Origin: a virus
Virus record (IMG/VR): IMGVR_UViG_3300020165_000109
Span: 1 to 29,213 of that record
DNA: 29,213 nucleotides
Direction: 5' to 3' (one strand)
Under the pieces are notes generated by a model. It was not told the DNA's origin. It made no database searches and saw only the letters and a program-made list of their open reading frames with translations. Position 1 is the stretch's first letter. Each line of letters opens with the position of its first letter. Made by a program: the position numbers and the translations under genes. Shown one piece after another: positions 23,264-29,213 of the stretch.

Positions 23264-23827
23264 TTAATAATTATAAACAAGTTTTGGTATTAAATATTTA
23301 TCTTTATGATAATATTGGCAAAACATATTTTTTGGTGGATTAACATCAATTTCTTTTAAATAAAGATTTCCCCATTTAAGATTATTACAATTATGTTTTA
23401 AAGATTCTTCTGCATCTGCATTATACCAAGTAATTATTCCTTTAGGGTTTAAATTATTTTCTATATTAGGTAAAAAATGGTGCCAATTTTTTTCTTCCCA
23501 AGTATCATGCATAACACCATCATATTTTTTATCTTTAGGAATACTATCAAACCAATCACCTTTTATAGGTATTACATTTGGTTTATCTTTAGCCCATTCT
23601 AGTAATCGTTTAAAAACTTCATTATGTATTTCAATTATAGTATGAGTATTAATATTTGCTTGTTGGATAAAATTAGCACATATACCCATTCCAAAACCTA
23701 TTTCTAATATATCACCCCCATTTTCTGTAACTACTTTAGCATGTTCTTGCATTAAATCGGTTTCCCAATCCATCATTATTTCACGACCTTCTTCATCTAA
23801 AATTTTATCTTTTAAGAAGGTATACAT
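23264..23827 (-). CDS. SAM-dependent guanidino N-methyltransferase-like protein (GAMT/RMT2 type)
   Basis: A 187-residue class I methyltransferase. The SAM-binding loop is LEIGFGMG (residues 41-48), with the post-strand-2 acidic residue E66 (TIIEIH) for ribose binding. The segment MMDWETDLMQEHA (18-30) aligns with the WETPYM region of guanidinoacetate methyltransferase, and GVMHDTWEE (104-112) with its YDTYPL region. E22 and D108 then sit where GAMT Glu45 and Asp134 hold the guanidinium group (family knowledge from memory). The related RMT2 enzymes methylate protein arginine. The predicted substrate is thus a guanidino group, on a small molecule or on an arginine of a phage or host protein. 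The gene overlaps the end of the upstream fibre gene by 16 bases, indicating translational coupling, and is followed by the sheath unit. Confidence 0.78.
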   Translation of the reverse strand: MYTFLKDKILDEEGREIMMDWETDLMQEHAKVVTENGGDILEIGFGMGICANFIQQANINTHTIIEIHNEVFKRLLEWAKDKPNVIPIKGDWFDSIPKDKKYDGVMHDTWEEKNWHHFLPNIENNLNPKGIITWYNADAEESLKHNCNNLKWGNLYLKEIDVNPPKNMFCQYYHKDKYLIPKLVYNY

Positions 23828-25998
23828 GGATTACAGTTATAACAATAATCTTTTTTACAATTACAATCTTCTCCATTCCATTCTTGAGCTTCAACATCTA
23901 ATAAATGATATCTTAACATCATAGGTTCTTTACCTTTTACAGCATGTAGATTTTCTTGTGCCATTGTTCCTGTAAATTCTCCTTTACCATATTTTGTAGG
24001 ATTTTTAAACTCAAATTTATAATAATTAATTCCAGAAGGAGAGACACCAATTTTTTCTATATTTTTTTTATATCTTCTATCTGAACAAGTTACTTGATCT
24101 ACAACCATACCAGTTGATTGGTAACTTCCAAGAGTACCAGAAGTAATAAATCCTTTCCCCATTTGAAATGCAAATGTACCTCTTCCTGGACTATTTTGAA
24201 ACCATAAATCAGCAGTTTTAACACCTCCTGTAAAAGTATCAATAAAGGGTGTTGTACATGATGAATCTGTAAAAAGTAAAGTTCCTGTAGTTGGAGTAGA
24301 AAGTCCAGCTCTTCTAGTATAAAGTGTTCCAAGAGCAGTAATCTCTGTTGCATTACATTGTCCATCAGATTCCTCTGTTCCTCCTGCATATGATCCTCCA
24401 ACAACTCCTGAAATACTAAAGCTAGTAGTAGTAAATCCTGATCCTGTAACTTCATCTGTCATGAAAAAAACAGTTTCATCGTCCTTAGTAGTATTAGCAT
24501 CATACCACCCTCCACCTGTACAAGAATGGAATTCAAAAATATCACCTTCTGCAACATTAGTTCCAAATCTAGTTGATGTAAATCTTTGGTTTACAGTTCC
24601 TGAAAAAAATCCATCATCACCATCTAAACCTAAAACACGAGTTTCTTGCCATACACAACTTGAATTATATCTTGATATTGTAAATGCTTGGGAATTACTA
24701 TAACCATTAGTAATGAAAGCTGCATAACCATTAGATGTATCTACATTGGCTGCAGATACTGTGAATTTATTAAATGCTTTTTGACTTATAAAAGGAGTCA
24801 TTTCTGTACCACTACCATCTGCTTGAGATTCAGCTGTAAATATCATACCTTGTCCTTGATTATTTGGTCCTGCATTTTGAAATAAAGTTGTTGGAGTTCC
24901 TCTAAAATATGATACTCCTGTTTGTGACGGATTTATATAAATCCATTCAGCAAGAGAAGTAAAACCTTGACCATTTATATCCATTATAGTAGTTTGGGTA
25001 GAAGTAGAACTTGCTCCAGATCCATTTCCAGTTCCAGTTCCTGTTCTCTTTATAAGAGTTTTATTAGCAGATTGGCCATCTATATGTTGAGCTGGTCCTG
25101 CTACAGCAATTATATGTCCTTGTTGTGAAAACCAACCATATAATTGTTCATTAGTTAAAGGAAACATTGGAACTGAATCATAAACATCAGTAGTAGTATG
25201 TCTTCCTCTCCAACAACATATTAAGAAATTAGATGTAATTAAATAAGTTGGAAAACTACTTATATCCATATTATCTTCAAAGAAATCATCTGAATCAGCA
25301 AATATTTTGCTATTATCAGCAGCTTGACCTGTGGTAACAGTAGTTGGATTTGTAGTTGAAGGTATTCTAAGTTGGATTATTGCTCCTTCAGATGAAGTAG
25401 CTCCAGTTGATTTTTCTGGTTCAGGATCTAAACAAAAAGCAAATATTTTATTACCATTTGTAGTTGATTCTCTATCATTTCTAGTTGCAAATGTATAACC
25501 AGCAAATCCTCCATAAGCACCAGTTGCTCCTTCAACACCACTATAATAAAAATGAAAAGGTCTATCACATTCAATTCTATCACCTATAGCAAGAGATGTT
25601 AATGATTGTTCACCATTAGCATTAATAGTAGTCTGAAGTGATCCATTTTTATAAATACGAGTAGTATTATTCCAAGCTCTTACTATCCAAGTCCCAGCAA
25701 AAGTACAAAAAAAACAATTTCCAGGAGTACCTACTATATAACCTGTTCCCTTATTTATCATAAATCTATTGAAGTCAGTTAATACTGATCCTTCAACAGT
25801 ATATTGAAATCCTTTTAATGCTGAAAGATAAGGTTCTTGTAAAAAAGCTGGTGTATTACTTATAGGCATCCCTGCCATATATCCTGTGTAATTACAAGAT
25901 GCTGAAATACTAGGATCAGCTAAAGTTGAACCTGAGTAAGTACTTTCAATATTTTCATAAATGTCATCTAATGAAATATTATTAACAGTTGGACACAT
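23812..25998 (-). CDS. Tail fibre protein with C-terminal S74-like chaperone domain and Cys-rich tail
   Basis: A 728-residue fibre or spike protein, rich in Gly, Ser, Thr and aromatics, with beta-type composition and no signal peptide. Near the C-terminus CSDRRYKKNIEKIG marks the start of a Peptidase S74 intramolecular chaperone domain, whose Ser in Ser-Asp-x-Arg is the self-cleavage nucleophile in known members. GTMAQENLHAVKG follows, as in that domain. The usual long C-terminal helix seems to be missing. Instead the protein ends with a short cysteine cluster (EDCNCKKDYCYNCNPCIPS, six Cys). The main body has several further cysteines (NCFFCTF, LICCW). It lies 6 bases after the collagen-like fibre gene, forming a two-fibre operon. 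Receptor binding is inferred. Confidence 0.75.
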   Translation of the reverse strand: MCPTVNNISLDDIYENIESTYSGSTLADPSISASCNYTGYMAGMPISNTPAFLQEPYLSALKGFQYTVEGSVLTDFNRFMINKGTGYIVGTPGNCFFCTFAGTWIVRAWNNTTRIYKNGSLQTTINANGEQSLTSLAIGDRIECDRPFHFYYSGVEGATGAYGGFAGYTFATRNDRESTTNGNKIFAFCLDPEPEKSTGATSSEGAIIQLRIPSTTNPTTVTTGQAADNSKIFADSDDFFEDNMDISSFPTYLITSNFLICCWRGRHTTTDVYDSVPMFPLTNEQLYGWFSQQGHIIAVAGPAQHIDGQSANKTLIKRTGTGTGNGSGASSTSTQTTIMDINGQGFTSLAEWIYINPSQTGVSYFRGTPTTLFQNAGPNNQGQGMIFTAESQADGSGTEMTPFISQKAFNKFTVSAANVDTSNGYAAFITNGYSNSQAFTISRYNSSCVWQETRVLGLDGDDGFFSGTVNQRFTSTRFGTNVAEGDIFEFHSCTGGGWYDANTTKDDETVFFMTDEVTGSGFTTTSFSISGVVGGSYAGGTEESDGQCNATEITALGTLYTRRAGLSTPTTGTLLFTDSSCTTPFIDTFTGGVKTADLWFQNSPGRGTFAFQMGKGFITSGTLGSYQSTGMVVDQVTCSDRRYKKNIEKIGVSPSGINYYKFEFKNPTKYGKGEFTGTMAQENLHAVKGKEPMMLRYHLLDVEAQEWNGEDCNCKKDYCYNCNPCIPS

Positions 25999-26004
25999 AA
26001 ACTT

Positions 26005-29000
26005 TTATTTTTTATTTTTTAACTTATCAATTTCAGTTTTTAATTCATTAACAGCTTGAATTAGTACGGCTACTAATCTATCATATTTAACTGCTTTATA
26101 ACCATTTTCTCTTGTTTGAACTATTTCTGGAAATATTTTTTCTATTTCTTGTGCTATCATACCTATATCATGTCCTTCATTTTCATGTATTCCTGGTTTA
26201 GGTATCCAATCAAATGTAACACCACTAAGTTTTGATAGTTTTTCTAATGCATTTGGTATAGGTAATATATTAGTTTTTAATCTTCTATCTGATGAATAAA
26301 ATGCAACAACATCATTTGTAGCTCTAATTAAACCTGGTGTTATAGGAGATGATGTTCCTACTCCTAAAGCACCATTAACATATAATGTAGTACTATCAAA
26401 TGTTAAATTAGCTTCTGCTGTTAAATTTGGTGATGTACTATTTAATGTCATAACACCATTATTTGTTGATCCTGTAATTGTAGCTGTACCACTTGTACCT
26501 GATGATCCTGATGAACCTGAAGTACCTGATGATCCTGATGAACCTGAAGTACCTGAAGAACCTGAGCTACCTGATGTACCTGAAGATCCTGATGAACCTG
26601 AACCACCCCCACCACCTTGTAATGCAAGAGTTGCATTACTAGAACCACCATTTAAAAAGAAATCACTTGTATTAAAAGTAATTTGAGATAGGCCTGAAAT
26701 AGTATTTGATCCTCCCCCTCCTTGAAAAATTCCAATTGCTGTTACTGATGTACCTGATGAACCACTTGAACCTGAAGTACCTGATGAACCTGATGAACCT
26801 GAAGTACCTGAACTACCTGAACTACCTGAAGAACCTGAAGAACCTGATGTACCTGATGATCCTGAAGAACCTGAAGTACCTGAAGAACCACTAGATCCTG
26901 ATGTACCACTTGAACCTGATGAACCACCTTCTGTAAATATTATACTACATAAATCATCATCTGCAATTGTAGTTGCAGATTTTGCTAATTGTGTAACATT
27001 AAAAGATCTATAGGATCCTGTTGGATCTCTTGGATCTATTACTGATGTTGCTCTTAATACTGTAAACTTAGTTGGATCTTCATTTGAAACAATTCTTATA
27101 AGGAATGGTAATTGAAGACCTTCAAGGAAAGTTGTAGCTGTAAAAGTTCCTGAAGGGATAAGTTTTGATTGATTATCAAAACCTACTTGAGTTGTTGTAG
27201 TACCCCATGTTGCATCAAATTGGAAATAAGTAAGAGCTGGTTGAGTTCCACCACTACCAATAAATGTTGTAGCATCATAATAATATTGAAGCATCCAAGC
27301 TTGACCTGATGTACCTGATGAACCTGAGCTACCTGAGCTACCTGAAGTACCTGATGAACCTGAGCTACCTGATGTACCTGATGATCCTGAAGATCCTGAA
27401 GTACCTGATGATCCTGAAGAACCTGAAGAACCACTTGATCCTGATGTACCTGAAGAACCTGATGATCCTGATGTACCACTTGATCCTGATGAACCACTTG
27501 TTCCTGATGAACCTGAAGAACCTGATGTACCTGATGAACCTGATGAACCACTTGATCCTGATGAACCTGAATCACCATATGCTGCAAATTCTACAGAACA
27601 ATTATCAAAAGCAGATGTTGCAACAAGTATATTACCTGAAAGATTTGTTACTGTAACTGTATATACATTTGAAGATGGTCCTGATACAGCAGTAACTTTC
27701 ATTACTGAAAATGAATTTGAATTACCTGTAGCATCTCGTAATGTAACTACTCCCATTCCTGTTGTTGAATTACCTGTATCATCCCAACTTTCAATCCAGC
27801 CATCTACATCTTCTCCATTATTATTTTCTTTACTAATTGTTAAAGTAGTTGGACCTTCACCAGGAATACTAAATGATGCTCCTACTCCACCTTGTCCTGG
27901 TGATAATGTATTACCTTTATAATCAAATATGATTCCACCTTTTAAACCTGATGAACCTGAAGAACCTGATGATCCTGAAGTACCTGATGAACCACTTGAT
28001 CCTGATGTACCTGATGATCCTGAAGAACCTGATGTACCTGATGATCCTGATGAACCTGAAGAACCACTTGATCCTGATGTACCTGAAGAACCTGAAGATC
28101 CTGAAGTACCTGATGATCCTGAAGAACCTGAAGAACCACTTGATCCTGATGTACCTGATGATCCTGATGATCCTGATGTACCACTTGATCCTGATGAACC
28201 ACTTGAACCTGAAGATCCTGAAGTACCTGATGATCCTGAAGATCCTGAAGTACCTGATGATCCTGAAGAACCTGAAGAACCACTTGATCCTGATGTACCT
28301 GAAGAACCTGATGATCCTGATGTACCACTTGATCCTGATGAACCTGATGTACCTGATGAACCACTTGATCCTGAAGTACCACTTGAACCTGAAGAACCTG
28401 GACCACCTGTAGCTGAAAATTGAACTGTTACTTTAGTCCCTGTTGTTAATCCTGTTAATTGTGTAGATTTTTCATCAACATTAAACGTACTTACACCTGA
28501 TGTATTATTAACAAATGATGTTATTGTTCCTACGAAAATTTGATTACTTGTGTTATCAGCAGTTTGTATTGTTACTGTACCTAAATTAGTAGCACTTCCA
28601 TTATCATCCCATGATCCTATCCATCCAGCTACGTCCGTACCTTCATGATTATCTTCATCTATAAATAACTGTGATTGTGCTCCATTTAATCCTACTTCTC
28701 CAGCACCAATACTACCAACTACATTTGCAGTGTTAAATTCATATAACATTCCTCCTCTAAATCCTGATGAACCTGATGATCCACTTGATCCTGATGTACC
28801 ACTTGAACCTGATGAACCTGATGTACCTGATGATCCTGAGCTACCTGATGTACCTGAAGAACCACTTGAACCTGATGTACCTGATGATCCTGATGAACCT
28901 GAAGAACCACTTGATCCTGATGTACCTGATGAACCACTTGATCCTGATGTACCTGAAGATCCTGATGAACCTGAAGCACCTGATGATCCTGAAGATCCTG

Positions 29001-29213
29001 AAGTACCTGATGATCCTGAAGAACCACTTGATCCTGATGTACCTGAACTACCTGATGATCCTGAAGTACCACTTGATCCTGATGAACCTGAAGATCCTGA
29101 TGAACCTGTTGCCCCTGATGAACCTGATGAACCTGAAGAACCTGATGAACCTGAAGTACCACTTGAACCTGAAGAACCTGAAGTACCTGAAGAACCACTT
29201 GAACCTGATGAAC
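26005..29213 (-). CDS. Modular collagen-like tail fibre with S74 chaperone domain (N-terminus off the window)
   Basis: The frame is open through the right edge (at least 1068 codons). The ATG at 28749 is internal: upstream of it the same frame reads GSSGSSGFRGG, joining directly to more Gly-x-y repeats. Five blocks of Gly-Ser-Ser/Gly-Thr-Ser repeats alternate with globular domains at about 28420-28761 (A), 27573-27944 (B), 26935-27306 (C) and 26613-26742 (D). A and B are paralogous: both start G-F/L-R/K-G-G and share DVxGWIxSWDD. The C-terminus holds a full S74 chaperone domain (SSDRRLKTNI, GHDIGMIAQEIEKIFPEIV, YDRLVAVLIQAVNELK), which should trimerise the fibre and then cleave itself off at the Ser. 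Gly at every third residue without Pro predicts collagen-like triple-helical stalks. This is likely the long receptor-binding fibre. Confidence 0.85.
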   Translation of the reverse strand, partial: SSGSSGSSGTSGSSGSSGTSGSSGSSGSSGSSGATGSSGSSGSSGSSGTSGSSGSSGTSGSSGSSGSSGTSGSSGSSGASGSSGSSGTSGSSGSSGTSGSSGSSGSSGSSGTSGSSGSSGTSGSSGSSGTSGSSGSSGTSGSSGSSGSSGFRGGMLYEFNTANVVGSIGAGEVGLNGAQSQLFIDEDNHEGTDVAGWIGSWDDNGSATNLGTVTIQTADNTSNQIFVGTITSFVNNTSGVSTFNVDEKSTQLTGLTTGTKVTVQFSATGGPGSSGSSGTSGSSGSSGTSGSSGSSGTSGSSGSSGTSGSSGSSGSSGSSGTSGSSGSSGTSGSSGSSGSSGSSGTSGSSGSSGTSGSSGSSGSSGSSGTSGSSGSSGTSGSSGSSGSSGSSGTSGSSGSSGTSGSSGSSGTSGSSGSSGSSGLKGGIIFDYKGNTLSPGQGGVGASFSIPGEGPTTLTISKENNNGEDVDGWIESWDDTGNSTTGMGVVTLRDATGNSNSFSVMKVTAVSGPSSNVYTVTVTNLSGNILVATSAFDNCSVEFAAYGDSGSSGSSGSSGSSGTSGSSGSSGTSGSSGSSGTSGSSGSSGTSGSSGSSGSSGSSGTSGSSGSSGTSGSSGSSGTSGSSGSSGSSGTSGQAWMLQYYYDATTFIGSGGTQPALTYFQFDATWGTTTTQVGFDNQSKLIPSGTFTATTFLEGLQLPFLIRIVSNEDPTKFTVLRATSVIDPRDPTGSYRSFNVTQLAKSATTIADDDLCSIIFTEGGSSGSSGTSGSSGSSGTSGSSGSSGTSGSSGSSGSSGSSGTSGSSGSSGTSGSSGSSGTSVTAIGIFQGGGGSNTISGLSQITFNTSDFFLNGGSSNATLALQGGGGGSGSSGSSGTSGSSGSSGTSGSSGSSGTSGSSGSSGTSGTATITGSTNNGVMTLNSTSPNLTAEANLTFDSTTLYVNGALGVGTSSPITPGLIRATNDVVAFYSSDRRLKTNILPIPNALEKLSKLSGVTFDWIPKPGIHENEGHDIGMIAQEIEKIFPEIVQTRENGYKAVKYDRLVAVLIQAVNELKTEIDKLKNKK
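26488..26612 (-). repeat. Gly-x-y repeat block 5 of the long fibre
   Basis: Collagen-like Gly-Ser-Ser/Gly-Thr-Ser coding repeats next to the C-terminal chaperone module. Basic unit is 9 nt, with a common 27-nt (nonapeptide) pattern. Confidence 0.85.
26743..26934 (-). repeat. Gly-x-y repeat block 4 of the long fibre
   Basis: About 190 bp of collagen-like Gly-Ser/Thr-Ser coding repeats between domains C and D, with Ser coded by several different codons. Confidence 0.85.
27307..27572 (-). repeat. Gly-x-y repeat block 3 of the long fibre
   Basis: About 265 bp of Gly-x-y coding repeats between domains B and C. The x and y positions are almost only Ser and Thr. Confidence 0.85.
27945..28416 (-). 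repeat. Gly-x-y repeat block 2 of the long fibre
   Basis: About 470 bp of Gly-Ser-Ser/Gly-Thr-Ser coding repeats between domains A and B, the longest block fully inside the window (about 52 triplets). The antisense strand also stays open for long stretches because of the repeat, but that frame is not a gene. Confidence 0.85.
28762..29213 (-). repeat. Gly-x-y repeat block 1 of the long fibre, reaching the right edge
   Basis: At least 450 bp of Gly-Ser/Thr-Ser coding repeats, in frame with the fibre gene and still running at the window end. One Gly-Ala-Thr-Gly irregularity is visible near 29110. Confidence 0.85.

Noticed and set aside
27929-28423. Plus-strand ORF of 164 codons rich in Pro, Glu and Asp
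   Set aside because: It is the antisense reading of the Gly-x-y repeat block of the fibre gene. The 9-nt periodicity keeps several frames open on both strands.
28747-28749. ATG at 28749 as the start of the long fibre
   Set aside because: The frame upstream encodes FRGG and more Gly-Ser-Ser repeats up to the window end, mirroring the internal junction LKGG before domain B, so this Met is internal.
28719-29198. Minus-strand ORF of 159 codons rich in Val, Gln, His and Leu
   Set aside because: Out-of-frame reading of the same repeat. The Gly-Ser frame is continuous with the fibre domains and runs off the edge.
26488-29213. CRISPR array or tandem-repeat regulatory locus
   Set aside because: The repeats are coding, have 9-nt periodicity and no unique spacers of constant length.

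Overview
This window looks like part of the genome of a contractile-tailed phage (myovirus) of T4-like ancestry, very AT-rich, with every convincing gene on the minus strand, so transcription runs from right to left. The host is probably a marine or aquatic member of Bacteroidetes (Flavobacteria). Start codons are preceded by A-rich leaders with almost no Shine-Dalgarno sequence, and the secreted protein at the left edge has a signal peptide ending in Ser-Gln, a style common in that phylum. The host call is inference.

Layout in the direction of transcription. Bases 29213-23812 hold two tail-fibre genes. The first is a collagen-like 'beads on a string' fibre that runs off the right edge; the second is a 728-residue fibre. 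Both end in an intramolecular-chaperone (Peptidase S74) domain. Next come a guanidino-type methyltransferase (23827-23264) and a small coiled-coil protein (23221-22964). The contractile tail follows: sheath with a very large insertion (22919-19815), tube (19769-19281), a T4 gp26-family baseplate chaperone (19181-18435) with an overlapping +1-frame extension (18469-18149), tape measure (18117-15493), a small protein (15460-15068), a probable tube-initiator or baseplate protein (15047-12654), a LysM-like gp53-type protein (12647-12324), a large hub with a C-terminal DUF5675-like domain (12321-9172), and a 281-residue structural protein (9169-8324).

Bases 8275-273 are the replication module: a compact family A DNA polymerase, an unrecognised 157-residue protein, a gp32-like ssDNA-binding protein, a UvsX/RecA-like recombinase, a FEN-type 5' nuclease, a DnaB/gp41-like helicase and a B12-dependent (class II) ribonucleotide reductase. 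The left edge carries the start of a secreted protein.

Two promoter-like motifs divide the window. The sense-strand 17-mer TATkTATAAyAAAATAA, in exact or near copies, lies just upstream of the structural transcription units and, in shortened form, of the left-edge secreted gene. TCGTATATT lies in the three widest gaps of the replication block. A UUCG-capped terminator follows the tail-tube gene, and a second hairpin precedes the tape measure gene. The points most worth a second look are the probable programmed frameshift between the gp26-like gene and its extension, the tail-operon guanidino methyltransferase, the DUF5675-like hub domain, the sheath insertion, the modular collagen-like fibre and the two-class promoter pattern. 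No tRNA, CRISPR array, insertion sequence or integrase was seen, and no gap between genes exceeds about 110 bases.
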